A program made the position numbers and the translations under genes. The notes beneath the pieces are model-generated. The model worked only from the letters and a program-made list of their open reading frames with translations. It did not search any database and was not told the origin of the DNA. From assembly GCA_947447625.1 (NCBI GenBank), contig CANFKS010000040.1:1-36244 (forward strand): 36,244 nucleotides of DNA, read 5' to 3'. This DNA is from Rhodospirillales bacterium (lineage in GTDB: Bacteria; Pseudomonadota; Alphaproteobacteria; Acetobacterales; Acetobacteraceae). Shown one piece after another: positions 8,071-16,439 of the stretch. Every line of letters starts with the position of its first letter. The stretch's first letter is position 1.

Positions 8071-9195
8071 ATGAAGTTCACCGCGGACCGCGCAACGCTG
8101 CTCAAGGCGCTCGCCCATGTGCAGAGCGTGGTCGAGAAGCGCAACACCATTCCAATTCTCGCCAACGTGATGATCGCCGTGCGCGATGGGCATTTGACGC
8201 TCACGGCGACGGATATGGAAATCGCGGTGGTCGAGGAGGTTGCGGCGCAGTCGGTGCGCAACGGGGCGTGCACGGCGCCGGCTTCGACTTTGTATGAGAT
8301 CGTGCGGCGCTTGCCGGACGGGTCGGACGTGGAGTTCGATCATGCCGGCGGCGATGCGGCGCTGAAGGTACGGTCCGGGCGGTATGCGACGAGCCTGGTG
8401 GCGCTGCCGACGGATGATTTTCCGGCGATGACGGCGGGGACGTTGCAGCACAAATTCGCACTGCCGGCACAGACGCTGCGCGGGTTGATCGATCGGACGA
8501 AGTTTGCGATTTCGACAGAAGAGACGCGCTATTACCTGAACGGCATCTATGTGCATGCCGCGGATATCGGCGGCACCAAGGTGTTGCGCGCGGTGGCGAC
8601 GGATGGGCATCGCCTGGCGCGCGTCGAGGAGCCGATGCCGGCGGGGGCCGGCGGGATGCCCGGGGTGATCATTCCGCGCAAGACGGTCAACGAGTTGCGC
8701 AAGCTGCTTGACGAGGCGCAGGGCGACATCGATGTGGCGTTGTCGGATACGCGGATCCAGTTCCGGGTGGGGACGGTGATGCTGACGAGCAAGCTGATCG
8801 ACGGGACATTCCCGGAGTATGAGCGGGTCATCCCGCGCGACAACGACAAGGTGTTGCGGGTGAGTTCCGCCGATTTCGCGCAGGCAGTGGCGCGCGTGGC
8901 GGCGATTTCGTCGGAGCGGTCGCGCCCGGTGAAGATGTCGCTGGCGAAGGATCTGCTGGTGTTGAGTGCGGCGAGTGCGGAGCAGGGCTCGGCGAGCGAG
9001 GAATTGGATGCGGACCGGGTGAAGTATGATGCCGGGCCGCTCGAGATCGGGTTTCAGGCGCGGTATCTGAACGACATCACCGACCAGGTGAAGGGCGATG
9101 TCGAGTTCCGGTTCTCGGATGGTTCGGCGCCGACGATCGTGCAGGATGCGGGGGATGCTTCGGCCCTCTATGTGCTGATGCCGATGCGGGTGTGA
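8071..9195 (+). CDS. dnaN: DNA polymerase III beta sliding clamp
   Basis: DnaN forms the ring that tethers polymerase III and other partners to DNA. The 374-residue product has normal length and the typical beginning MKFTADRATLLKALAHVQSV. Conserved inner segments include IPILANVMI, ATDGHRLARVE, VIIPRKTVNEL and FPEYERVIPR. It ends with the family C-terminus YVLMPMRV, which contributes to the partner-binding pocket. The ATG at 8071 is preceded by AGAGGA at good spacing. recF overlaps its stop by 4 nt, so the two are translationally coupled. dnaA is not adjacent, unlike the classic dnaA-dnaN-recF order. Confidence 0.98.
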   Translation: MKFTADRATLLKALAHVQSVVEKRNTIPILANVMIAVRDGHLTLTATDMEIAVVEEVAAQSVRNGACTAPASTLYEIVRRLPDGSDVEFDHAGGDAALKVRSGRYATSLVALPTDDFPAMTAGTLQHKFALPAQTLRGLIDRTKFAISTEETRYYLNGIYVHAADIGGTKVLRAVATDGHRLARVEEPMPAGAGGMPGVIIPRKTVNELRKLLDEAQGDIDVALSDTRIQFRVGTVMLTSKLIDGTFPEYERVIPRDNDKVLRVSSADFAQAVARVAAISSERSRPVKMSLAKDLLVLSAASAEQGSASEELDADRVKYDAGPLEIGFQARYLNDITDQVKGDVEFRFSDGSAPTIVQDAGDASALYVLMPMRV

Positions 9196-10364
9196 CGGAG
9201 CCGGCGCTTCGTCTGACGCGGCTGACGCTATCCGATTTTCGGTCTTATGGGCAGTTCGTCTGGCGGCCGGCCGGTCGGGTGATGGTGGTGGCTGGGCCGA
9301 ACGGCAGCGGCAAGACCAATCTGCTGGAGGCGATATCGCTGTTGACGCCGGGGCGGGGGTTGCGGGGCGCGCGGGTGGTGGAGTTGCCGCGGCGAGGGGC
9401 TGCGGCCTGGGCGGTGGCGGGGCGGTTTGAGACGCCGGAGGGGGAGGTGGATATCGGCACCGGGTCCCCACCGGATGGGCCGTTGGAGCGGCGGGTGTTT
9501 CGGCTTGATGGGGCGGCGCCGCGGAGCCAGGCGGATATTGCGCAGCGTGTGGCGGCAGTGTGGCTGACGCCGCAGATGGATCGGCTGTTCCAGGAGGGAG
9601 TGTCGGGGCGGCGGCGGTTTCTCGATCGGTTGGTTTATGCGGTGGAGCCCGGCCATGCCCGGGAGGTTTCGGCGTACGAGACGGCGATGGCCAGCCGCAA
9701 TCGGTTGTTGGCGGAGCGGCGCGGCGAGGCGGTGTGGCTCGACGGGATCGAGGAGGCGATGGCGCGGCATGCGGTGGCGGCCACGGTGGCGCGGGCGGGG
9801 TTGGTGGCGCGGTTGAATGCGGCGCTTGCGGCGGGTGATGCTGGGGGGTTTCCGGCGGCGCGGATGTCGCTGTTGTGTGGGATCGCGGATCGGTTGGAGC
9901 GGGAGCCGGCGTTGGCGGTGGAGGATTGGTTGCGCGGCGCGCTTGCCGGGGGGCGGGGGCGCGATGCGGCGGCTGGGGGCGCGGTGCTGGGGGCGCATCG
10001 GGCGGATATGGGGCTGGCGGATGCGGTGAGCGGCCAGCCGGCGGGGCAGGCCAGCACGGGGCAGCAGAAGGCGCTGTTGATCGCGGTGATCCTTGGGCAT
10101 GCGGCGTTGTTGGCCCGGGCGCGGGGATTCGGGCCGTTGCTGCTGCTCGATGAACCGGCGGTGCATTTGGATGCGCAGCGGCGGGTGGCGTTGTTCGAGA
10201 CGCTGGCGGGGTTGCCGGCGCAGTCATTCCTGACAGGAACCGATGTGGAGACGTTTGCGCCGTTGCGGGGGCGGGCCGGGATTTGGTTGAGTGGGCAGGA
10301 TGTTTGTCCGAGCGCGACGGCGGATCATTCGAGGGATGGGGCTGAGGAGTGGCGATCGGAATGA
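9192..10364 (+). CDS. recF: DNA replication and repair protein RecF
   Basis: RecF is an SMC-like ATPase that helps load RecA at single-strand gaps. Visible motifs are LTLSDFRSYGQF at the N-terminus, Walker A GPNGSGKTN, the signature region ASTGQQKALL and Walker B LLLLDEPAVHLD. At 390 residues it is slightly longer than average, with an extra polar tail after GIWLSGQD. It starts with a GTG overlapping the dnaN stop (GTGA) and its own stop overlaps the ATG of dppD (ATGA). A repair gene and a peptide transporter therefore probably share a transcript. Confidence 0.97.
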   Translation: MTEPALRLTRLTLSDFRSYGQFVWRPAGRVMVVAGPNGSGKTNLLEAISLLTPGRGLRGARVVELPRRGAAAWAVAGRFETPEGEVDIGTGSPPDGPLERRVFRLDGAAPRSQADIAQRVAAVWLTPQMDRLFQEGVSGRRRFLDRLVYAVEPGHAREVSAYETAMASRNRLLAERRGEAVWLDGIEEAMARHAVAATVARAGLVARLNAALAAGDAGGFPAARMSLLCGIADRLEREPALAVEDWLRGALAGGRGRDAAAGGAVLGAHRADMGLADAVSGQPAGQASTGQQKALLIAVILGHAALLARARGFGPLLLLDEPAVHLDAQRRVALFETLAGLPAQSFLTGTDVETFAPLRGRAGIWLSGQDVCPSATADHSRDGAEEWRSE

Positions 10365-11323
10365 GCACGCTGTTGGAAGTGGAGGGGCTGCGCATCGGGT
10401 TTCCGCGCGCGGGGGGCGTGCGGGAGGTGGTGGCCGGGATCTCGTATCGGCTGGAGGCGGGGCGCACGCTGGGGGTGGTGGGCGAGAGCGGGTGCGGCAA
10501 GTCGGTGACGGCGTTGGCGCTGATGGGGCTGGTGCCGCCGCCGGGGGCAGTGTCGGGGTCGGTGCGGTTCGAGGGGCGGGAGGTGCTGGGGCAGCCGGCC
10601 GCGGCGTGGCGGGCGTTGCGGGGCGCACGGGTGGCGATGGTGTTCCAGGAGCCGATGACGGCGCTCAATCCGGTGATGACGGTGGGGCGGCAGATTGCCG
10701 AGGTGCAGGTGTTGCACAAGGGGATCGGGTGGGACGAGGCCGGCGCGAACGCGGTTTCGATGTTGGAGGCGGTGGGGATCAATGCGCCGGGCGAGCGGGC
10801 GCGGTCGTATCCGCATCAGTTGTCGGGCGGTATGCGGCAGCGCGCGATGATCGCGATGGCGTTGGCGTGCGAGCCGGCGTTGTTGATTGCGGATGAGCCG
10901 ACGACGGCGCTCGATGTGACGATTCAGGCGCAGATCCTGGACCTGATGCTGGAGTTGCAGGAGCGGATCGGGATGGCGATCCAGTTCATCAGCCATAATT
11001 TGGCTGTGGTGTCGGAGATCGCGCATGAGATCATCGTGATGTATGCCGGGCGGATTGTGGAGCGGGCGCCGGCGGAGGTGTTGTTTGCCAATCCGCTGCA
11101 TCCGTACACGCGGGGCTTGATCGCGACGTTGCCGGATCCCGGGCATCGGGTGGCGCGGTTGCCGGTGATCCCCGGGGGGGTGCCGGATATGGATAGTGGG
11201 GTGCATGGCTGTCGGTTCGCGGATCGGTGTGCGCTGGCGGATGCGGGGTGTCGCGTGGCGGAGCCGCCGGCGCGGACCGTGGCGAGTGGGCATCTTGTGG
11301 CCTGTTTCAAGGCAATGTCATGA
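10361..11323 (+). CDS. dppD: peptide ABC transporter ATP-binding protein (DppD/OppD type)
   Basis: This is one of two ATPases powering di- or oligopeptide import. The 320-residue protein has Walker A GESGCGKS, signature [16 protein letters not shown] and Walker [13 protein letters not shown]. It also has the C-terminal peptide-transporter extension ([14 protein letters not shown], then [14 protein letters not shown]), whose cysteines bind an iron-sulfur cluster in some relatives. The ATG at 10361 overlaps the recF stop; an in-frame GTG 12 nt earlier is less attractive. dppF overlaps its end by 4 nt. The substrate could be peptides, nickel or other small compounds, since the family cannot be separated by motif alone. 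Confidence 0.94.
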   Translation: MSTLLEVEGLRIGFPRAGGVREVVAGISYRLEAGRTLGVVGESGCGKSVTALALMGLVPPPGAVSGSVRFEGREVLGQPAAAWRALRGARVAMVFQEPMTALNPVMTVGRQIAEVQVLHKGIGWDEAGANAVSMLEAVGINAPGERARSYPHQLSGGMRQRAMIAMALACEPALLIADEPTTALDVTIQAQILDLMLELQERIGMAIQFISHNLAVVSEIAHEIIVMYAGRIVERAPAEVLFANPLHPYTRGLIATLPDPGHRVARLPVIPGGVPDMDSGVHGCRFADRCALADAGCRVAEPPARTVASGHLVACFKAMS

Positions 11324-12279
11324 GCGAGTTGGTGGCTCTGGACGGGGTGAGCGTGCATTTTCCGGCCGGGGGCGGGGGATGGTTTGGCGGTCCGAAGCGG
11401 GTGTTGCGGGCAGCGGAGCGGGTGAGTTTCGCGGTGGCGGCGGGGGAGACGCTGGCGCTGGTGGGGGAGAGCGGGAGCGGGAAGAGCACGCTCGGCAATG
11501 TGGTGGCGGGGTTGCAGGTGCCGAGCGAGGGGACGATGCGGTTCCGCGGCAAGGTGCTGGACAAGGCGGGTTGGAAAGAGGCGCGGCGCGCGATCCAGAT
11601 CGTGTTTCAGGATCCGTTCGGGGCGCTTGATCCGCGGATGCCGGTGTCGGCGATCATTGCCGAGCCGTTGTTGATCCAGGGCAGCGCGGATGCGGCGGCG
11701 CGGCGGGCGCGGGCGGCGGAGCTGGTAGAGCAGGTTGGCTTGCCGATGGATGCGCTCAACCGGTATCCGCATGAGTTTTCCGGCGGGCAGCGGCAGCGTA
11801 TTGCGATAGCGCGAGCGCTGGCGCCGCGGCCGGAATTGATTGTGGCCGATGAGCCGCTGTCGGCGCTCGATGTTTCGATCCAGAGCCAGGTGTTGAACCT
11901 GATGAAGGAATTGCAGGAGCAGTATGGGCTTGCCTATCTGTTCATTTCGCATGATCTCGCGGTGGTGAACCATCTCGTGGATCGGGTGGCGGTGTTGTAT
12001 CTCGGGCGGCTTGTCGAGGTTGGGGCGCGGGAGGATTTGTTCGATCATCCGTCGCATCCCTACACGCAGGCGCTGCTGAACGCGGTGCCGCGGATTGGGC
12101 GGAAGCGGGCGCGGGGGCAGACGATCAAGGGGGAGATGCCGAGCCCGCTGCATCCGCCGGCGGGCTGCGTGTTTCATCCGCGTTGCCCGAAGGCCGCCGA
12201 TATCTGCCGCATCGATGTGCCGGCCCTGCTGCCCACGGGGCGGGGCGGGCATGACGCGGCCTGCCATTTTCGGGAATAG
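11320..12279 (+). CDS. dppF: peptide ABC transporter ATP-binding protein (DppF/OppF type)
   Basis: This is the partner ATPase of DppD, 319 residues long. It carries Walker A GESGSGKST, Q-loop FQDPFGALDPRM, signature FSGGQRQRIAIARAL and Walker B LIVADEPLSALD. The switch region is FISHDLAVV, and the C-terminal extension contains HPYTQALLNAVP and CVFHPRCPKAADIC. The ATG at 11320 overlaps the dppD stop (ATGA), and the end is 6 nt before dppB. Context and motifs make the assignment firm. There is no periplasmic binding protein in the cluster to tell the substrate. Confidence 0.95.
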   Translation: MSELVALDGVSVHFPAGGGGWFGGPKRVLRAAERVSFAVAAGETLALVGESGSGKSTLGNVVAGLQVPSEGTMRFRGKVLDKAGWKEARRAIQIVFQDPFGALDPRMPVSAIIAEPLLIQGSADAAARRARAAELVEQVGLPMDALNRYPHEFSGGQRQRIAIARALAPRPELIVADEPLSALDVSIQSQVLNLMKELQEQYGLAYLFISHDLAVVNHLVDRVAVLYLGRLVEVGAREDLFDHPSHPYTQALLNAVPRIGRKRARGQTIKGEMPSPLHPPAGCVFHPRCPKAADICRIDVPALLPTGRGGHDAACHFRE

Positions 12280-12285
12280 GGGACG

Positions 12286-13239
12286 ATGACGCGCTTTATC
12301 CTGCGCCGCGTGGTGCAGACGCTGCTCGTGCTGCTCGTGATGTCGTTTGTCATCTACAGTCTGATCGGGCTGATGCCGGGCGACCCGATCGACATCATGA
12401 TTGCCGGCAATCCCACGATCGCGCCCGATGTGGCGGCGGCGTTGCGCAAGCTCTACGGGCTCGACCAGCCGTTGCTGTTGCGCTACTGGCGGTGGTTGAT
12501 GGCCGCGCTGCAGGGGGATCTCGGGTATTCGCGGACCCATTCCCAGCCGGTGTTGACGATGCTGCTGCCGGCGCTGGGGCAGACATGCAAGCTGTTGATA
12601 TCGAGTTTCGTGATCAGCGTGATCCTGTCGTTCGTCTTGGGCATCCTGGCTGCGCGCAAGCCGGGGGGGCTGCTGGATGGGATCATCAGTTTGGCGGCGT
12701 TTGCGGGGATTTCGGTGCCCGTGTTTTGGCTGGCGCTGATGATGATCCTGGTGTTTGCGGTGGGGCTGCATTGGCTGCCGGCATCGGGGATCGCCACTGT
12801 GGGGGATGGGGGTTTCAAGGATCAGGTGGTCCATCTCGTGATGCCGGTTGCGACATTGGCGCTGGCGACGACGGGGGGGTTCACGCGGTTTGTGCGAGCC
12901 TCGATGATCGAGGTGCTGCGGCTTGATCTGGTGCGCACGGCGCGCGCCAAGGGGGCGGGAGAGGGGCGGGTGATCCTGATCCATGCGTTCCGCAATGCGC
13001 TGATCCCGGTGGTGACAATCATGGCGCTGAGTTTTGGCGTGCTGTTCAACGGGGCGCTGCTGACGGAGACGATGTTTGCGCAGCCCGGAATGGGGAAAAT
13101 GATCTACGACGCAATCCTGGGGAATGACTTCAACCTGGCGCTGTCCGGCCTGCTGTTTGCGACGCTGGTGACACTGCTGAGCAACCTGGCGGCGGATCTG
13201 GCCTATGGATGGCTGGACCCGCGGATCGGCCTGCAATGA
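12286..13239 (+). CDS. dppB: peptide ABC transporter permease (DppB type)
   Basis: This inner-membrane permease has 317 residues and six predicted hydrophobic segments. It starts with the family motif MTRFILRRVVQTLLVLLVMSF and has LMPGDPIDIM after the first helix. The EAA-type coupling loop follows about residue 205 (RTARAKGAGEGRV, then ALIPVVTIMALSFG). It ends at YGWLDPRIGLQ, a common DppB terminus. Its partner dppC does not follow directly: about 256 bases containing a palindromic MITE-like element separate them. Function as a transporter subunit is secure; the substrate is unknown. Confidence 0.95.
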   Translation: MTRFILRRVVQTLLVLLVMSFVIYSLIGLMPGDPIDIMIAGNPTIAPDVAAALRKLYGLDQPLLLRYWRWLMAALQGDLGYSRTHSQPVLTMLLPALGQTCKLLISSFVISVILSFVLGILAARKPGGLLDGIISLAAFAGISVPVFWLALMMILVFAVGLHWLPASGIATVGDGGFKDQVVHLVMPVATLALATTGGFTRFVRASMIEVLRLDLVRTARAKGAGEGRVILIHAFRNALIPVVTIMALSFGVLFNGALLTETMFAQPGMGKMIYDAILGNDFNLALSGLLFATLVTLLSNLAADLAYGWLDPRIGLQ

Positions 13240-13248
13240 TGGACCTGT

Positions 13249-13480
13249 TGGACGGCAAGCAAGGCGCGGGCTTTGCCCCTCGACCCTACCAAGGGCGGCG
13301 CCCTTGGAACCCCAGACTTGAAGAGAAGTATCTTGAAGAAGCGGGGGGCGACGCGGCGCTTGCCGACATTCCGATGGCCCCCTCTTCTTCAAGCTCCCTG
13401 CCTTTAGGCATAGAGATCCAGGGGCTCGGCCCCTGGCAGGGGTCGAGGGGGCAACACCCCCCGTCCTGCTTGCCGATCAA
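13249..13480. mobile_element. MITE-like nested palindromic element between dppB and dppC
   Basis: The outer ends are inverted: CGGCAAGCA (13253-13261) pairs with TGCTTGCCG (13467-13475). Inside, a CCTCGACCC-type segment near 13278 is mirrored by GGGTCGAGG near 13440. The two flanks align as imperfect inverted repeats over roughly 60 bases. The centre has a perfect 10-bp inverted repeat, CTTGAAGAAG (13332-13341) with CTTCTTCAAG (13384-13393). Just inside it, GGGGGC (13344-13349) pairs with GCCCCC (13377-13382). No transposase is encoded. From memory, similar intergenic palindromes are common in Acetobacteraceae; I did not search. Confidence 0.72.
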
Positions 13481-13495
13481 CGGGAGCATCATCGC

Positions 13496-14404
13496 GTGAG
13501 TCGTCTGGAGGGTGCGGTCAGTCCGTGGCGGTTGCGGCGGCGCAGGTTTTTGCGTCATCGGGCTGGGGTGGCGAGTCTTGGGGTGTTGGGGGTGTTGGTG
13601 ATGTTCGCCTTGGCGGCGATACCGATGCAGTGGTTTGGGTGGGACCCGGATGCGACGGATTTGTTTGCCCGGTTTGATCCGCCCTCGGCGAAGCATTGGC
13701 TGGGGACGGACGAGGCGGGGCGGGACGAGTTGATCCGGCTGATGGTTGGCGGGCAGATGTCTTTGCTGGTCGGGGTGTTGGCGACGGGGATCGGGGGGGT
13801 GGTTGGGGTGTTGATCGGGCTGTGTGCCGGGTATTTCGGCGGGCGGGTGGATGCGGTTTTGATGCGGTTTACGGATGGGATGATCGCCTTGCCGTTGTTG
13901 CCGCTGCTGATCGTGTTGGGGGCGGTGGATTTGACGAAGCTCGGGTTTTCGCGCGGGTTCGCGCATTCCGGGGCGGCGGGGTTTTGGCGGATTGTCGTGA
14001 TTATCGCGATCGTCGACTGGACCGCGATTGCGCGGTTGGTGCGTGCGGCGACGATTGCGCTCAAGGAGCGGGATTTCGTGCGGGCGGCGCGGGCTTCGGG
14101 TGCGGGGGCGGGGTATGTGATGACGTCGCATGTGCTGCCGAATGTGGCCACACCGATCATCGTGGCGTTCACATTGACGGTGGGGCGGGTGATTTTGTTC
14201 GAGAGCGTGTTGAGTTTCCTGGGGTTCGGGATTGTGCCGCCAACGCCGAGTTGGGGGAACATGCTGAACAATGCGCAGGAGTTGGTGATTTCGGCGCCGG
14301 CTTTGGCGATTTATCCGGGCTTGTTGATATTCGCGACGGTGATTGCGGTGAATTTCCTTGGCGATGGGTTGCAGCATGCGTTCGATCCGCGATCCGAGAC
14401 GTAG
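13496..14404 (+). CDS. dppC: peptide ABC transporter permease (DppC type)
   Basis: This second permease of the peptide transporter has 302 residues. It has a basic N-terminus (WRLRRRRFLRHRAG), then HWLGTDEAGRDELIRLMVGG, the typical DppC/OppC motif. The EAA loop follows (RAARASGAGAGYVM, then LPNVATPIIVAFT), and the C-terminal end is NFLGDGLQHAFDPR. It starts at a GTG with GGGAG about 10 nt upstream. That Shine-Dalgarno sequence lies just outside the palindromic element that separates it from dppB, so translation can continue although coupling to dppB is lost. Confidence 0.94.
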   Translation: MSRLEGAVSPWRLRRRRFLRHRAGVASLGVLGVLVMFALAAIPMQWFGWDPDATDLFARFDPPSAKHWLGTDEAGRDELIRLMVGGQMSLLVGVLATGIGGVVGVLIGLCAGYFGGRVDAVLMRFTDGMIALPLLPLLIVLGAVDLTKLGFSRGFAHSGAAGFWRIVVIIAIVDWTAIARLVRAATIALKERDFVRAARASGAGAGYVMTSHVLPNVATPIIVAFTLTVGRVILFESVLSFLGFGIVPPTPSWGNMLNNAQELVISAPALAIYPGLLIFATVIAVNFLGDGLQHAFDPRSET

Positions 14405-14460
14405 CGGGTGGGGCGGTTTGGGTTTAGGATGCGCACCGTGTTTTGACCGGAGGATCGTCC

Positions 14461-15675
14461 ATGCGCCGTCGTGATCTGTTGGCTGCAACGCTTGTTGCGG
14501 GACCGTTGGCTGGGAGTTTGGGGACGCCGGCGTTCGCGCAGGCGGGCAAGCCGGTGAAGCTGGCGTTGATCGCGGATCGGACGGGGCCGTTGGAGGCCTA
14601 TGCCAAGCAGATGTGGGTTGGTTTCCGCATGGGTCTCGAATATGCGACGAAGGGCACCAATACGGTGGCCGGGCGCAAGATCGAGATCGTCGAGAAGGAC
14701 AGCCAGACCAAGCCGGATGTCGGGCGCAGCCTGTTGGCCGAGGCGTATGGCGATGACAATGTGGATATCGCGATTGGTGGGACGTCATCCGCGGTGGCGC
14801 TGGCGATGTTGTCGGTGGCGGCCGAGTACAAGAAGGTTTTGATTGTCGATGGCGCGGTGGCGGACAGCATCACCGGCGACAAGTGGAACAAGTATATCTT
14901 TCGGGTCGATCGCAATTCGATGATGGATGCGATTTCGAACGCGCTGTCGATCGGCAAGCCGGGTGTGACGGTGGCGGTGCTGGCGCAGGATTATGCGTTC
15001 GGCCGCGATGGGGTGGCGGCGTTCAGGACGGCGCTGGCGGGGACGGGCGCGAAGCTGGTGCATGAGGAATATGCGCCGCCGACGGCAACCGATTTCACGG
15101 CGCCGGCGCAGCGGATTTTTGATGCGCTCGCCAAGGAGACCGGCGAGAAATACCTGTTCACGATCTGGGCGGGCGCGGATCCGATGGGCAAGTTGGCGGC
15201 GCTCAATCCGGAGCGGCTGGGCATCAAGTTGTCGACGGGGGGGAATATCCTGCCCGGGCTGAAGGCGTACAAGTCGATCCCGGGGCTGAACGGGATGCAG
15301 GGCGCGACGTATTATTATTACGAAATCCCGAAGAACGCGATCAATGACTGGTTCGTGGCCGAACACCAGAAGCGGTTCAACGAGCCGCCTGATTTCTTCA
15401 CCTGCAATGGCATGGTGACGGCGCTGGGGCTGGTGGCGGCGCTGGAGAAGACCAAGGGCGCGACGGAGGCGGATACGCTGATCGCGGCGATGGAGGGGCT
15501 GTCGTTCGATACGCCGAAGGGGCGGGTGATGTTCCGCCCGGAGGACCACCAGGCATTGCAGTCGATGTTCGGCTTCAAGCTCGACAACGCGACCGACAAG
15601 GCCTGGGCAGTGCCGGTGGGGACGCATGAGTTCACCATCGAGGAAATGAAGATTCCCATCGTCAACAAGCGCTGA
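14461..15675 (+). CDS. Liv-type ABC transporter substrate-binding protein
   Basis: This is a periplasmic binding protein of the Leu/Ile/Val receptor family, 404 residues including signal. The N-terminus MRRRDLLAATLVAGPLAGSLGTPAFAQA looks like a Tat-type signal (RRRDLL) with an AxA cleavage site. The mature part starts KPVKLALIADRTGPLEAYAKQ, as in the family, and includes IAIGGTSSAVALAM and VAVLAQDYAFGRDG. The ATG at 14461 has GGAGG at good spacing. It directly precedes its ATPases and permeases. The real ligand is unknown: such proteins bind amino acids, amides, urea or purines. The nucleoside hydrolase at the operon end hints at a nucleoside or base. Confidence 0.9.
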   Translation: MRRRDLLAATLVAGPLAGSLGTPAFAQAGKPVKLALIADRTGPLEAYAKQMWVGFRMGLEYATKGTNTVAGRKIEIVEKDSQTKPDVGRSLLAEAYGDDNVDIAIGGTSSAVALAMLSVAAEYKKVLIVDGAVADSITGDKWNKYIFRVDRNSMMDAISNALSIGKPGVTVAVLAQDYAFGRDGVAAFRTALAGTGAKLVHEEYAPPTATDFTAPAQRIFDALAKETGEKYLFTIWAGADPMGKLAALNPERLGIKLSTGGNILPGLKAYKSIPGLNGMQGATYYYYEIPKNAINDWFVAEHQKRFNEPPDFFTCNGMVTALGLVAALEKTKGATEADTLIAAMEGLSFDTPKGRVMFRPEDHQALQSMFGFKLDNATDKAWAVPVGTHEFTIEEMKIPIVNKR

Positions 15676-16439
15676 TGGGTTCGGCGGTTCTGGAGACGCG
15701 CGATCTGACCATCCGGTTTGGGGGTCAGGTCGCGGTGGATCGTGTGTCGTGCGCGTTCCATCCGGGGACGCTGACGGCGATTGTCGGGCCGAATGGGGCA
15801 GGCAAGACGACGTATTTCAATCTGATTTCGGGGCAGTTGCGGGCATCGTCCGGCAGCGTGGCGTTGCGGGGCCGGGATATCACGCGGATGGCGGCGCCGC
15901 TCAGGGCGCGGCTGGGGCTAGGGCGGGCGTTCCAGTTGACGAATTTGTTTCCGGATTTGTCGGTGCTGGAGAATGTGCGCCTCGCGGTGCAGGCGCGGGC
16001 GGGGGTGTTTCTCGATTTTCTGTCCCTGGCGGTGGATCGGACGGGGCTGACGGAGCAGGCGATCGGGCATTTGCGGCGGGTGCGGCTGCTGGATCGGGCG
16101 GGGGCGGCGGCGGCGGTGCTGAGCCATGGCGACCAGCGCAAGCTGGAGGTGGCGATGATGCTCGCGCTGGAGCCGGAGATTTTCATGTTCGACGAGCCGA
16201 CCGCGGGGATGAGCGTCGATGAGGTGCCGGTGATCCTGGACCTGATCGAGGCGATCAAGGCGGAGGGGGACAAGACGATCCTGCTGGTGGAGCACAAGAT
16301 GGATGTGGTGCGCCGGCTCGCGGATCGGGTGATCGTGTTGCACAACGGGGCGCTGGTGGCGGATGGGGAGCCGGCGGAGGTGGTGGCATCGGCGATCGTG
16401 CAGGAGGCCTATCTCGGGGTGCGGCCGGCCGATGGTTGA
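15675..16439 (+). CDS. livG: Liv-type ABC transporter ATPase (LivG)
   Basis: This cytoplasmic ATPase of 254 residues belongs to the LivG group. Motifs are Walker A GPNGAGKTT, Q-loop FQLTNLFPDL, signature LSHGDQRKLEVAMML, Walker B IFMFDEPTAGMS and the switch segment LLVEHKMDVV. The signature LSHGDQR is the usual LivG variant. The ATG shares a base with the stop of the binding-protein gene (TGATG), indicating translational coupling, and livF overlaps its 3' end by 8 nt. Confidence 0.95.
   Translation: MGSAVLETRDLTIRFGGQVAVDRVSCAFHPGTLTAIVGPNGAGKTTYFNLISGQLRASSGSVALRGRDITRMAAPLRARLGLGRAFQLTNLFPDLSVLENVRLAVQARAGVFLDFLSLAVDRTGLTEQAIGHLRRVRLLDRAGAAAAVLSHGDQRKLEVAMMLALEPEIFMFDEPTAGMSVDEVPVILDLIEAIKAEGDKTILLVEHKMDVVRRLADRVIVLHNGALVADGEPAEVVASAIVQEAYLGVRPADG

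Noticed and set aside
8008-10782. Long minus-strand open frame across dnaN and recF
   Set aside because: The Pro/Arg/His-rich product is the antisense of two unmistakable genes; long antisense frames are common in this GC-rich, skewed DNA.
10924-13392. Long minus-strand open frame across the dpp genes
   Set aside because: Arg/His/Pro/Gln-rich shadow of DppD, DppF and DppB, with no recognisable domain.
13209-13499. Open frame of 96 codons inside the MITE-like element
   Set aside because: It is made of the palindromic repeat, contains a serine run created by the TCTTCTTCA stem, and has no ribosome binding site.
16363-16431. Upstream start for livF adding 23 residues
   Set aside because: The added stretch is Arg/Trp/Cys-rich and lies inside livG in another frame; the ATG at 16432 gives the normal LivF beginning.
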